Shown here: piece after piece, positions 1-8,677 of the stretch
Numbering within the stretch: position 1 is the first letter of the stretch
Layout of the letters: the number at the start of each line of letters is the position of its first letter
Assembly: GCA_937890005.1 (NCBI GenBank)
Contig: CALBZA010000030.1
Location: 1 to 35,735 of the forward strand
DNA: 35,735 nucleotides
DNA from: an uncultured Verrucomicrobia subdivision 3 bacterium
GTDB lineage: Bacteria > Verrucomicrobiota > Verrucomicrobiia > Limisphaerales > DASXHY01
Direction of reading: 5' to 3'
The notes under the pieces: model-generated
Told to the model about the DNA's origin: nothing
Database searches by the model: none
The model's input: the letters and a program-made list of their open reading frames with translations, nothing else
Position numbers and translations under genes: made by a program

Positions 1-68
1 AAACGGCCAGTGGGAAAACATGTGGAATTAATCTCACCCACTTTTAATCACACCCGCCGCGAGAGGTG

Positions 69-90
69 GGAAAAACTTTTCCTTTTTTTT
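69..90 (+). terminator. possible intrinsic terminator of a gene left of the window
   Basis: A short perfect stem (GGAAAA, 69-74, with TTTTCC, 77-82) is followed by eight T. The stem is AT-rich and weak, and no upstream gene is visible because the window begins here. Apart from this hairpin I see nothing in the first 235 bases before the CBS gene. Confidence 0.35.
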
Positions 91-235
91 CGACTTTTGA
101 GTGCTACGGTAAAACCAACTCAGCTCCGAACAAATCTGTTTCCATGAACAGACGCAACCAGTTGTTCCGGTTGAAGCCCCAGGCAGCGGCTGACGGTTGG
201 ATTGCAGGTTCGGTTCTCAAAAACGAGGTGTTCAA

Positions 236-682
236 ATGATCCCCACCGGTACCATCCACGAAATCCTTGACCACAAAGGCTCCAACGTCTGGACCGTCTC
301 GCCGGACTCAACGGTGTTCGATGCCATCCAGCTCATGGCCGACAAAAATGTCGGCGCACTGCTCGTCACTGAAGCGGACAAACTTCTGGGGGTTCTCTCC
401 GAACGCGACTACACGCGTAAAGTCGCGCTCCGAGGGAAATCTTCGAAGGACACCCGAGTCCGGGAGATTCTTTCCGACAAGGTCACCACAGCCACGCCGG
501 GCCATTCAATTGAGGAATGCATGCGACTGATGACGGAGAATCGAATCCGCCATCTCCCGGTGATGGAAGGCGACAAGGTTCGAGGCATTGTTTCAATCGG
601 GGATCTGGTGAACTGGACGATATCAGCCCAGACCACCACGATTCATCAACTTGAAACCTACATCACTGGTTACTCGGCGTAA
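236..682 (+). CDS. CBS-domain pair protein
   Basis: A protein of 148 residues made almost entirely of two CBS domains, at about residues 8-63 and 74-128. The second carries the typical NRIRHLPVMEGDKVRGIVSIGDL end. CBS pairs bind adenosyl nucleotides such as AMP, ATP or SAM and act as energy or redox sensors, either free or attached to enzymes. Here there is no attached domain, no signal peptide and no membrane segment, so it is a free-standing cytosolic sensor whose partner is unknown. I chose the ATG at 236 because GAGGTG lies just upstream at a good distance; a TTG 13 codons earlier is in frame but lacks such a site. It converges with the amidohydrolase gene, with only ten bases between the two stops. 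Confidence 0.9.
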   Translation: MIPTGTIHEILDHKGSNVWTVSPDSTVFDAIQLMADKNVGALLVTEADKLLGVLSERDYTRKVALRGKSSKDTRVREILSDKVTTATPGHSIEECMRLMTENRIRHLPVMEGDKVRGIVSIGDLVNWTISAQTTTIHQLETYITGYSA

Positions 683-692
683 CCGCCATCGA

Positions 693-2081
693 TCATCGCC
701 CGCTGCCGGGACCGGGCCGATTGCGGAAACGTTCGTAGAGTTTGGTGTGGCGGCTTTCCAAACTGACTTCCCGACCGGCAATCCACATTTGCCGGGGATT
801 CGACCGAATGTCGAACAGGTTTCCATCGAACACCACGATCGTCGCTTCTTTGCCGGGCTCGATGGATCCCAATCGATCCGACACGCCCATCAATTCCGCA
901 GGGTAAAGCGTGAGTCCTTTCAACGCCTCCTGTTCCGGAAGTCCGAAGGCAATCGCCTGTGCCGCCGCGTACGGCAAATTCCGCAGAGACGTCGCAGCGA
1001 ATCCTCCGGAGCCGAAACCGAAGATCGTTTTCACTCCCGCGCGACGCAGCATTTCCGGCGTCGTGAACAGGTGGTCGTAAGATTCCGTGTCGCGCACGGG
1101 CTGAACAAACAGGCACTCGAAAATCACGGGCACCCGATGCCGGCCCAACAGCTCCACCACGAGTCCCGAATCCCGTCCGCCCGCGATGGCAATTTTGATT
1201 TGATTCGCAGCCGCCCAGTTCACTGCCGGGCGAATCTGCCTGACGTCATCGGCATGAATCACAACAGGACGTTCCCCGTTGAGAAACGGCGTCATCGCTT
1301 CCCAGGCGGGAACAGGTTTGAAGGTCGATGAATTTCCTTCCTTCGCGGCGTCCCGCGCCTTTGCATAAGCGCGGGCTTCATCGAAGAAATCCTCGAGCGC
1401 CTTCAATTTGGACCGCCGTTCTTTCTGCTGATCCTCGATTGATTTCACTTTCGCCGGTTCGCGAACGCGTTCCTTTGCAGTCAGATTCAATTCCATCGAA
1501 GGCCAGAAGAGATGCAATGCGGCGGGCGCCTTGACGATCATTTCCTCGTACGTCCAGCCGGTGGCGAACATCAATGCCGATTGCCCCGCGACTCCGCCCC
1601 CGCGCGGTGCGGCCTCGAAGCAGGCGATTCCATTGGCGCGAGCCACGGGAATCAACTCAGAGTCCGCATTCACCGCAACCCAGGAAGCAACCTCAGGCGT
1701 GTATTCACCGACTTCTGAAACGTCACGGGTCGCGCGCACCGCTTCGATCTCCGTCAGACCGAGCGACGTGTCGAGTGCGATCAATCCGGGATAGAGATGC
1801 TTCCCGCCGAGATCAATGACCCGGACGTTTGCGGGAATATTGGTTTGCGCATCCGCATTGCCAACACGCGCGATCCTGTTGTTCTCGATCAAAACGAAAC
1901 CGTTCGTGATGGTCGGACCTGAAACCGTGTGAACGAACCCGTTCTGTAGAAGAACCGACTCGGCACTGCCCGAAAGCATCGAAAGCAGCGTCAACGATGC
2001 ATAAACGAAAAACATCCGTACCATCCCGACACCTCGGCAAACAGGATTGAAACGAGAAAGACGAGAAGCGTTGTTATTCAT
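693..2081 (-). CDS. exported amidohydrolase-like protein without HxH metal motif
   Basis: A protein of 462 residues. The hydrophobic stretch MFFVYASLTLLSMLSGSAES looks like a signal peptide, preceded by a somewhat long basic N-terminus; an internal ATG just before this stretch is an alternative start. The amidohydrolase composite fold is recognisable from the N-terminal beta part (GGKHLYPGLIALDTS) and the C-terminal part (GLTLYPAELMGVSDRLGSIEPGKEATIVVFDGN). The metal-binding HxH that normally follows PGLID is missing: the sequence there is LDTSLG. The protein is therefore probably not a classical metallohydrolase, although a structural or binding role with the neighbour is possible. The start overlaps the end of the upstream gene by eight bases and has a strong ribosome site, which indicates co-translation. 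The substrate is unknown. Confidence 0.85.
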   Translation of the reverse strand: MNNNASRLSRFNPVCRGVGMVRMFFVYASLTLLSMLSGSAESVLLQNGFVHTVSGPTITNGFVLIENNRIARVGNADAQTNIPANVRVIDLGGKHLYPGLIALDTSLGLTEIEAVRATRDVSEVGEYTPEVASWVAVNADSELIPVARANGIACFEAAPRGGGVAGQSALMFATGWTYEEMIVKAPAALHLFWPSMELNLTAKERVREPAKVKSIEDQQKERRSKLKALEDFFDEARAYAKARDAAKEGNSSTFKPVPAWEAMTPFLNGERPVVIHADDVRQIRPAVNWAAANQIKIAIAGGRDSGLVVELLGRHRVPVIFECLFVQPVRDTESYDHLFTTPEMLRRAGVKTIFGFGSGGFAATSLRNLPYAAAQAIAFGLPEQEALKGLTLYPAELMGVSDRLGSIEPGKEATIVVFDGNLFDIRSNPRQMWIAGREVSLESRHTKLYERFRNRPGPGSGR

Positions 2082-5064
2082 GCAGACACCTCCATTCGCC
2101 CTCGTGCTGATGTTCGAGCGAAACGGAAAAGAACGACTTGCCACCGGAAGCTCCGGAATTCTTTGCAGCGCCATCGGACGCCGCCTTCTTCACTTTTGCG
2201 ATCAGGTCCGCGTGTTCCTGTTTCAAACGTTCCGTTCGCTGTCTGTCGTGTTCCCGATCGAAATACTTTTTCCCATCAATCCAGGTTTGAAGGCAAACCG
2301 TTCCGGTATCCAGCGGCGACTTCGACCACAGAACAAAATCCGCGTCCTTTCCCGGCTCGAGCGAACCGACATGTGAGTCGATTCGAAGCTGTATCGCCGG
2401 ATTGAGCGTCACGAATTTCAGCGCTTCGTCCGGGCTCGTTCCGCCATATTTCATCGCTTTCCCAGCCTCGACATAAAGGCGACGCGCGAGCTCGGAGAAA
2501 TCGGAGTGAAAAGACACTAGCACACCGCGTTCGCGATTCAGACTGCCATTAAACGGAATGGCATCGAAAAGTTCATATTTGAATCCCCACCAGTCGGAGA
2601 AAGCGGAAACGCCGATTCCGGCCGCGGCGAGTTCGTCTGCAATTTTGTAGGCATCCAATGCGTGTTGAAACGTCCCGATCTGCACGCCGAATTCCTGCAT
2701 CAGCCGGGTGAGCATCAGCATTTCATCCTGACGATACGCATGGCAGTGAATCCATCGTTGACCGCGAAGAATCTCGCCAATCGCTTCCAGTTCCAGATCG
2801 CGCCGCGGTTCAATGGCGTCCGCCAAGCCGGAGTTCCTCGAAGCCCTGTAAGCATCCCATTCCTGCAGGTATCGCCGCGCGGCGACAAATCGATTTTGCA
2901 CGAATGCGCGAACCCCCATCCGCGTTTGCGGGAAACGGGTGGTGAACTTTTCGCCCCAGTTGGATTGCTTCACATTTTCGCCGAGTGCGAATTTGATCCC
3001 GGCCGGTGCCTGCTCGAAAATCAGGTCCTCCGGCGCTGCGCCATCACGCAATTTGATCACGCAATTCTGACCGCCGATCGGATTTGCCGAGCCGTGCAGG
3101 AGATTGATCGTCGTAACGCCCCCCGCGAGCTGGCGGTAAAGACTTTCGCTTTCGGAATTCAACACGTCGCTGATCCGCACCATGCTTGTGGAAGGCCAGC
3201 CCGTTTCATTGCCATCGCCAAGAATTGCAGCGTGACTGTGACAATCGACGATGCCTGGAGTGAGATGCAGTCCAGCCGCGTCGATCACCATTGTGTCAGG
3301 CCCCGGCTCCGCCTTGAAAAAACCGACCTGTTGAATCCGTCCGCCACTCACCAGCATGTTTGCGTTGGTCAAAATTCCCTCCGGCCCGCACGTCCAGATG
3401 ACGGCGTTTCGAATCAGGAGAGACGGCGGATTCGTGATCGGACCACGTTCTGCCAACAGAATGCGGGCAACGCGTTGTTTCTGAAGTTCGCGTGCCCTTG
3501 GGTTCTTTGAAGCATCGTTTGTCTGGACTTCAGCGACTCGATTCGTCGAAGCGGAATCAACTGTGTCCGCCACCGCACCAGGTGGACGAAGATGTATCTC
3601 CGGCTCTTCTTTGGCCGGAGTGGCATCGGGTTCCGTCGGCTTCGCGGCAGTTTCAGATTCAGCGATTTTGGAATCTTCATCGCCAACACGGTACATGCGG
3701 CCTTCGATCCAGACGGCGACAACTTTTGAATCGGGATTAAAATAGCTGCCTGAAACGACGACGAGATTTGCCAGCTTTCCGGCTTCAATGGTGCCCAACA
3801 GTTCTTCCGCGCCGCACAGCTTCGCAGGAACGGTGGTCAGTGCGGCTAGCGCATCCTGTTCGGAAAGCCCGCGATCGATGGCCAGTTGGAGATTTTTGCG
3901 AAAACTTTTTTTGTCGCTCAGTCCGTAAGTGGTGAGAGCAATGTCACGGTTGGCGCGCCGAAGCACCGCCGGATTCTCCGCCGCCCAATCCCAGGCACGC
4001 AACTGATCGAGGGAAACCTGAATCCAGTCCTCTTCATTCGGCAGCTTCGGAGCTGAGGGAAAATTCACGGGAACAACAAACGTCGCAGCAATCCCGTTCA
4101 GAAGATCAGGTCGCCGCCATTCCTCGCCGCTGGAAACGACGGCGAACGACAGTTGAAATTCCCGGGCGATTCTTGCCGCACGATCGTTCATCAACACGCT
4201 GCCCGGTTCAAACATCACAGGCTGTTTCCGTTCAATGACTGGAGCGAGCGCCTGCAACGCAGGGTTGAACTCGGGGCGCTTTCGAACCGAATTCAAATCT
4301 GCGTTTCGAACGCGGGCATAATGTTGCGCATCGAACAAAGTCTGCCGGATGCACGCAATTACCCCCATCAATGAAGCCGGATAAGCGCCCGTTTCATTGT
4401 CCGACGTGTCGAGGGCGATGTGTTGAAAGAGATCAGATTTCAGAACGGCGCGGACATCGACCGGGTCGGAAAGCGAGATCAGACTGCTCGTGCCGCGAAT
4501 AATACCTTTGGCCGGAACAGCCAGTCCTGATGTGAAACCAATTTCGCGCAACGCTCGAAGCGATTCATTTTTTGGAAGCGAATCGATCGAACGAAACTGC
4601 GGTTTGATCCGCGGGTTCGCACTTGAAACGGGAATGTTTTCCGTGCCGCCGCCCGGCGCGCCAAAAAATCCGGATCCACCCGCCGCGTAGCTTTGGTGAC
4701 TTACAGGAAAAGCGTCAGTCGTGGAAACCGGAGCCACCGCGCCGTCGGGCATGAGATACGTCTCAATGAAACCGGCGTAAACCGTTGCGCCCTTGAGTTG
4801 CCAGATTCGTGCGTCAGACGGAATCGCGATGTTCGTACCCACTGATTCGATTCGGCCATTTCGAATCAAAATGATGGCATTGGAAAGTTCCTCTCCCGGT
4901 TTCCACACCACCTTCGTGGCGATCAAGGCGTGTGTTCCCGTCGGCAACGGACGAAACCCGGGCGGCAGCAATTCCTCAGAGTGCCCGGCGAGAGCCGTTT
5001 GAAACAGGCCCACAACAAAACACCAAAACGAAAAAATCGATGCGAGATGGCGACGTCCTGTCAT
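2074..5064 (-). CDS. exported tandem amidohydrolase, N-terminal half degenerate
   Basis: A protein of 996 residues with a signal peptide (cleavage likely after LFQTALA, residue 26) and two amidohydrolase-fold halves. The first half (about 40-460) has the usual frame (TVYAGFIETYLMPDG, then LGTIEAGKLANLVVVSG) but no HxH. A Pro/Glu/Ala-rich linker (about 465-525) follows. The second half (about 545-935) carries the metal site: DCHSH (H609, H611), H773/H775 in WIHCHAY, H801 in FQHA, and D855 in SFHSD. It ends with LEPGKDADFVLW. Such proteins resemble imidazolonepropionase or prolidase-like amidohydrolases, and a cyclic amide or dipeptide substrate is plausible but not shown. It is the first gene of a two-gene unit and diverges from the WxxGxW lipoprotein. 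No clear Shine-Dalgarno site precedes the start. Confidence 0.88.
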   Translation of the reverse strand: MTGRRHLASIFSFWCFVVGLFQTALAGHSEELLPPGFRPLPTGTHALIATKVVWKPGEELSNAIILIRNGRIESVGTNIAIPSDARIWQLKGATVYAGFIETYLMPDGAVAPVSTTDAFPVSHQSYAAGGSGFFGAPGGGTENIPVSSANPRIKPQFRSIDSLPKNESLRALREIGFTSGLAVPAKGIIRGTSSLISLSDPVDVRAVLKSDLFQHIALDTSDNETGAYPASLMGVIACIRQTLFDAQHYARVRNADLNSVRKRPEFNPALQALAPVIERKQPVMFEPGSVLMNDRAARIAREFQLSFAVVSSGEEWRRPDLLNGIAATFVVPVNFPSAPKLPNEEDWIQVSLDQLRAWDWAAENPAVLRRANRDIALTTYGLSDKKSFRKNLQLAIDRGLSEQDALAALTTVPAKLCGAEELLGTIEAGKLANLVVVSGSYFNPDSKVVAVWIEGRMYRVGDEDSKIAESETAAKPTEPDATPAKEEPEIHLRPPGAVADTVDSASTNRVAEVQTNDASKNPRARELQKQRVARILLAERGPITNPPSLLIRNAVIWTCGPEGILTNANMLVSGGRIQQVGFFKAEPGPDTMVIDAAGLHLTPGIVDCHSHAAILGDGNETGWPSTSMVRISDVLNSESESLYRQLAGGVTTINLLHGSANPIGGQNCVIKLRDGAAPEDLIFEQAPAGIKFALGENVKQSNWGEKFTTRFPQTRMGVRAFVQNRFVAARRYLQEWDAYRASRNSGLADAIEPRRDLELEAIGEILRGQRWIHCHAYRQDEMLMLTRLMQEFGVQIGTFQHALDAYKIADELAAAGIGVSAFSDWWGFKYELFDAIPFNGSLNRERGVLVSFHSDFSELARRLYVEAGKAMKYGGTSPDEALKFVTLNPAIQLRIDSHVGSLEPGKDADFVLWSKSPLDTGTVCLQTWIDGKKYFDREHDRQRTERLKQEHADLIAKVKKAASDGAAKNSGASGGKSFFSVSLEHQHEGEWRCLHE
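2087..2093 (-). promoter_or_regulatory. Shine-Dalgarno site inside the end of the upstream amidohydrolase gene
   Basis: On the minus strand GGAGGTG lies five bases before the ATG at 2081. It sits within the last codons of the 996-residue gene, which ends at 2074. It decides the start of the downstream gene and points to coupled translation of the pair. Confidence 0.75.
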
Positions 5065-5254
5065 TTCGCGCGAATGTGACTTTGTCGGATGAACAATGCA
5101 AGAACGGCTCTATCGCGCCACCGAGAACGCGAGTGTTGGGCACAGGGCGATTGGATTACCGGGCCCATCCATGAATTTCTCAAAATAAAACTCGTTGGAT
5201 CGTTCTGGCAAAGAAAGTGCGTCTGGCGAATGCAGCTTGAGAAGTGCGGTAAAA

Positions 5255-5686
5255 ATGTCCTGTGTTGTGACGTTCGGCTGCTTGATTGCCGGAGTTGTGG
5301 TCGCGTCCGGCTGCGTGAAGCGGCGGGCGGGCGGCAATTCGCAGGCAACCAAAACTACATTCGCCCGGGAAGAGAACCTGCCCGAGACGCGCTACGAGGT
5401 GCTTCCAGGAAACACATCCAGCGACCACGCACTCACAAACGATTCGAAAGCGACGATCATTCAGACTCCCCCGCAGCCTCAAATCGAAATCGTGGGGCCA
5501 CCCCCTTCAAAAAATGTCACGTGGGTTCCCGGCCATTGGAAATGGGAATCGGGCTGGGAATGGGTGAGCGGCCACTGGGAAGTGCTGCCAAGCCGCGATG
5601 CAGCCTGGATTCCCGGACGCTGGACGCGAACTGCGAACGGCTGGCAATGGGTTGAGGGCTACTGGCGGACGGCTTCGCTTCGATAA
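5255..5686 (+). CDS. WxxGxW-repeat lipoprotein
   Basis: A predicted lipoprotein of 143 residues. A hydrophobic signal peptide ends in VVVASGC, with the lipidated Cys at residue 20. A low-complexity linker (about 25-85) leads to four WxxGxW units: WVPGHW (90-95), WVSGHW (103-108), WIPGRW (118-123) and WVEGYW (132-137). These match the WXXGXW/YXWQPGHW repeat family of small envelope proteins, whose function is unknown. I chose the ATG at 5255 because it places the lipobox correctly and has GAGAAG upstream; a TTG 20 codons earlier would add a non-hydrophobic extension. It lies alone between a divergent amidohydrolase unit and the O-antigen-ligase gene. An envelope location is likely; the partner is unknown. 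Confidence 0.82.
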   Translation: MSCVVTFGCLIAGVVVASGCVKRRAGGNSQATKTTFAREENLPETRYEVLPGNTSSDHALTNDSKATIIQTPPQPQIEIVGPPPSKNVTWVPGHWKWESGWEWVSGHWEVLPSRDAAWIPGRWTRTANGWQWVEGYWRTASLR

Positions 5687-5754
5687 ATTTTCCTCTTCCT
5701 CATCGACGGATTATTCCGTGACCCGCCCCGCAGGTTTCATTATTTTCGCGCACA

Positions 5755-7626
5755 ATGAGTCGTGACTTGTTGGACAGGTGGTGTGAGCGGGGAATCCTGG
5801 GGCTCTTTCTTGCGATTCTGATCTTTGCTCCTTTGGCGATGGGTGCGGTGCGAACACCCGATTACCTGGTCGTTCAGGGGCTGGGTTTGGGAATCCTCGC
5901 GCTGTGGGGCATTCGGATTTGGATTTCAGAACGGCCACAGCTCCTTTGGCCTCCAATCTGTTGGGGAGTCCTCGCCTTTGCGGCGTATGCCGTCGCCCGA
6001 TATTTCACTGCTGATCTGGAATATCAGGCGCGCCAGGAATGTGTGCAGGTTCTGTTGTACACGGGACTGTTCTTCGCAGTGATCAATAACCTCCACCGGC
6101 AGGAACACATGCGATGGATCCTGCTGGTTCTTGTTTTCGTCGGAATGCTGATCGCTGGATATGCCATCTATCAGTTTGCAACAGGTTCGGATCGGGTCTG
6201 GACGTTCATCACTCCCTACAAAAAGCGCGGTACGGGAACATTCATTTCACCAAACAACCTCGCCGGCTTTCTGGAAATGGTGCTTCCGCTGGGACTTTCA
6301 TATGTGCTGGTCAGCCGGGCAAAGCCGTTGCTGAAGGTCTTTGTCGGTTACGCGAGTCTGATGATTCTCGGCGGAATTGTGGTGTCTCTTTCACGTGGCG
6401 GTTGGATTGCAGTCGGGTTTTCACTGCTGGCGTTGTTCCTCGTGCTTCTGTTTCATCGAAACTATCGACTCCCGGCCGCGGTGTTGTTGCTGTGCCTGAT
6501 TGCCGCAGGCTCGGTGCTCGTGCCGAAAATGGATTTCATCAAGTTGCGTGTTCAGGAAACTACCGCCAACGAACGCCTCAACGACAGCGCCCGATTCGAT
6601 CTTTGGGAACCTGCTTTCAAGTTGTGGAAGGAAAATCCCATTTGGGGGATCGGGCCGAATCACTACGACTTCAGGTTCCGGGCATATCGCCCTCAATTGA
6701 TCCAGCAACAGCCGGATCGGGTTCACAACGATTATCTCAACACGCTGACCGACTACGGAATTGTGGGATTGAGTCTCATTCTCGTAGCGCTGGGTATTAC
6801 AGCCGTTGGACTCAAAAAGACCTGGCGTTTTGTGCGCGGGAACTCAGCCGATCTCGGCGGCGGTAACAGCAACAAGCTCGCAGTGGTACTGGGAACTTCC
6901 CTTGGTTTGCTCGCGATCCTGATTCACTCCTTCGTCGATTTCAACATGCACATTCCGTCGAATGCGATTGTCTCCATCACCTTGCTTGCGCTGCTGTCCA
7001 GCTCACTGCGATTTGCAACCGATGGAGTCTGGTGCTCGTTGGGCGTCGCCCGCAAACTGGCGGTCACGCTCGGAATCATAGCGATCCTTACCTCATTAAC
7101 CTGGCACGAGATCCGTTCGACGGAGGAATACCGTTTCCTTCGAAAGGCGGCACAAGCCGATAAGGCATCGGACGCCCGCATTGCTGCACTCACCCGTGCA
7201 TTCGAAATCGAGCCCAGAAACGCCGCAACCGCTCATGGGATCGGAGAAACGTTCCGCCTCCAAAGCTGGGAAACCCCCGAAAACTACGAAGAGCTTGCCG
7301 AGAAAGCCCTGAAATGGTTTGAGCGCGCCATTCAGCTCAATCCTCATGACGGATACGGTTACCTGAGGGCCGGAATGTGCCTCGATTGGCTTGGTCAACG
7401 CGAGAAATCAGAACCTTTTTACGTTAAAGCCATAGAGCTTGACCCCAATGGATATTTCACGGCAGCAAATGTGGGCTGGCATTACGTCCAAACCGGAGAT
7501 CTAGCGGCTGCCCGGGCTTGGTTTGAACGCTCGAAACGCTTGGAATGGAACTTCAATCCCATCGCAGACGCCTATTTACCCATTGTCAACAATCTGCTTA
7601 TAGACCGGGCGACAAAGGCGGAATGA
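5755..7626 (+). CDS. O-antigen ligase/polymerase (Wzy_C) family protein with TPR tail
   Basis: A polytopic inner-membrane protein of 623 residues. About a dozen hydrophobic segments fill residues 12-450, interrupted by a loop with the Wzy_C/WaaL-type motifs: SLSRGGW, then SARFDLWEPAFKLWKENPIWGIGPNHYD, and VHNDYLNTLTDYGIVGL. The Arg and His residues here are the sort used by O-antigen ligases and polymerases and by protein O-glycosyl ligases. Residues about 470-600 form tetratricopeptide-like repeats (AIQLNPHDGYGYLRAGM, AIELDPNGYFTAANVGWHYV), probably outside the membrane, for partner binding. The family joins polymeric glycan to lipid A core or to protein; which applies here cannot be told. 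No glycosyltransferase cluster is adjacent, which leaves the substrate open. Confidence 0.85.
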   Translation: MSRDLLDRWCERGILGLFLAILIFAPLAMGAVRTPDYLVVQGLGLGILALWGIRIWISERPQLLWPPICWGVLAFAAYAVARYFTADLEYQARQECVQVLLYTGLFFAVINNLHRQEHMRWILLVLVFVGMLIAGYAIYQFATGSDRVWTFITPYKKRGTGTFISPNNLAGFLEMVLPLGLSYVLVSRAKPLLKVFVGYASLMILGGIVVSLSRGGWIAVGFSLLALFLVLLFHRNYRLPAAVLLLCLIAAGSVLVPKMDFIKLRVQETTANERLNDSARFDLWEPAFKLWKENPIWGIGPNHYDFRFRAYRPQLIQQQPDRVHNDYLNTLTDYGIVGLSLILVALGITAVGLKKTWRFVRGNSADLGGGNSNKLAVVLGTSLGLLAILIHSFVDFNMHIPSNAIVSITLLALLSSSLRFATDGVWCSLGVARKLAVTLGIIAILTSLTWHEIRSTEEYRFLRKAAQADKASDARIAALTRAFEIEPRNAATAHGIGETFRLQSWETPENYEELAEKALKWFERAIQLNPHDGYGYLRAGMCLDWLGQREKSEPFYVKAIELDPNGYFTAANVGWHYVQTGDLAAARAWFERSKRLEWNFNPIADAYLPIVNNLLIDRATKAE

Positions 7627-7720
7627 AATCGAATCTAAAGGAAATCCGAATGTATCCGATAAGGCGGAATTCCAAGTGATGGGAATAAAAAATTTCTGCA
7701 AAACTCCGAGGAATATTCGG

Positions 7721-7748
7721 TTGACAATGAGGATCATATCTCTAGAGT
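7721..7748 (+). promoter_or_regulatory. sigma-70-type promoter of the FecR-domain gene
   Basis: A perfect -35 TTGACA (7721-7726) is separated by 16 bases from TAGAGT (7743-7748, four of six matches to TATAAT). It lies 40 bases before the ATG of the FecR gene, with AGGA as a ribosome site in between. This is the clearest promoter in the window. Confidence 0.6.
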
Positions 7749-7788
7749 TGGCGCAGATTGTAAAGAGCTCTACAGCAGGAAAACGACT

Positions 7789-8604
7789 ATGAAATTCATG
7801 AAAAGTCTCACAGGTGGGTTAGTTGCTCTGGCCATGGCCGCTGCGATCACCGCTCAAGCAGCCGAACAGGGCATCGCCAAGGTTGTAAATATCAAAGGCG
7901 CTGCCCGCTATAACACCACTGACAACTCCACTTGGCGCCCTCTGAAGGTTGGCACCGTTCTCAAGCAGGGAACAGTCATTCAGACCGCTTCCGAATCTCA
8001 CGTGGATGTGGTGCTCAACAATCCGAATGCTTCCTTCTCCCAAAGCGCTGCGCTGTCCGAGATGGATTCGGCTTCTCCCTCCACTTCGACCGTCGCCTAC
8101 TCCCAGCCGAAAGCCGAGCAGGACGCCATCCGCATCTATCAGAACACCGTTCTCGGCATCGACAAACTGACGGTCACCCACACGGGTGTGGACAAAGTGA
8201 CGAACACCGAACTCGACCTCAAGGCCGGTAAGATCCTCGGAACGGTCAAGAAGCTTGCTGGTGGTTCGGACTACAAGATCAAGATTCCGAACGGCGTTGC
8301 CGGCATCCGCGGAACGATCTACTCGATCAGCGCAGACGGCATCCTGAGTGTTTACAGCGGATCGGTGGTTCTCTCCTATGTGGGATCGAATGGAACGCCT
8401 GTGACTCAGGAAGTGAAAGCTGGCCAGCAGTATGATGCCAAGACCGGTGAAATCACCAACATTCCGGAAGATCAGCTGAAGCAGGGCATCCGTGACGCCC
8501 GCGCTCTTCGTGGTGGAGCAGGCACTCCTCCGACCGTCTTTGCGGTTGATCGCACGGTTTACAACGTTTCGCCAACTCAGGACGGCGACGATCTGTTTCA
8601 ATAA
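7789..8604 (+). CDS. exported FecR-domain protein
   Basis: A protein of 271 residues with a clean signal peptide (MKFMKSLTGGLVALAMAAAITAQA, cleavage near residue 24-25). A FecR-like beta domain covers about residues 35-210: WRPLKVGTVLKQGTVIQTASES near the start, and the diagnostic IPNGVAGIRGTIYSISADGILSVYSGSVVLSY at about 165-205. Unlike FecR of iron signalling it has no cytoplasmic anti-sigma part, so it is a periplasmic or surface protein. FecR-domain proteins are often encoded beside CHASE2-domain cyclases, as here, and a role as ligand or modulator of that sensor is an inference. It has its own promoter and a strong terminator, so it is probably made in larger amounts than the cyclase. 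Codon choice is more biased than in neighbouring genes, fitting high expression. Confidence 0.87.
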   Translation: MKFMKSLTGGLVALAMAAAITAQAAEQGIAKVVNIKGAARYNTTDNSTWRPLKVGTVLKQGTVIQTASESHVDVVLNNPNASFSQSAALSEMDSASPSTSTVAYSQPKAEQDAIRIYQNTVLGIDKLTVTHTGVDKVTNTELDLKAGKILGTVKKLAGGSDYKIKIPNGVAGIRGTIYSISADGILSVYSGSVVLSYVGSNGTPVTQEVKAGQQYDAKTGEITNIPEDQLKQGIRDARALRGGAGTPPTVFAVDRTVYNVSPTQDGDDLFQ

Positions 8605-8626
8605 CTGATCTTTTCCTGTTCTCTAC

Positions 8627-8662
8627 AAACCCAGAGCGACCTTGAGTTGCTCTGGGTTTTTT
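8627..8662 (+). terminator. strong intrinsic terminator after the FecR gene
   Basis: An 11-bp perfect stem (AAACCCAGAGC, 8627-8637, with GCTCTGGGTTT, 8649-8659) has an 11-base loop and runs into TTTTTT (8657-8662). The GTG of the cyclase follows 15 bases later, so cyclase expression depends on read-through or on an unseen promoter. Confidence 0.88.
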
Positions 8663-8677
8663 GTTTAGTTCCCGCAC

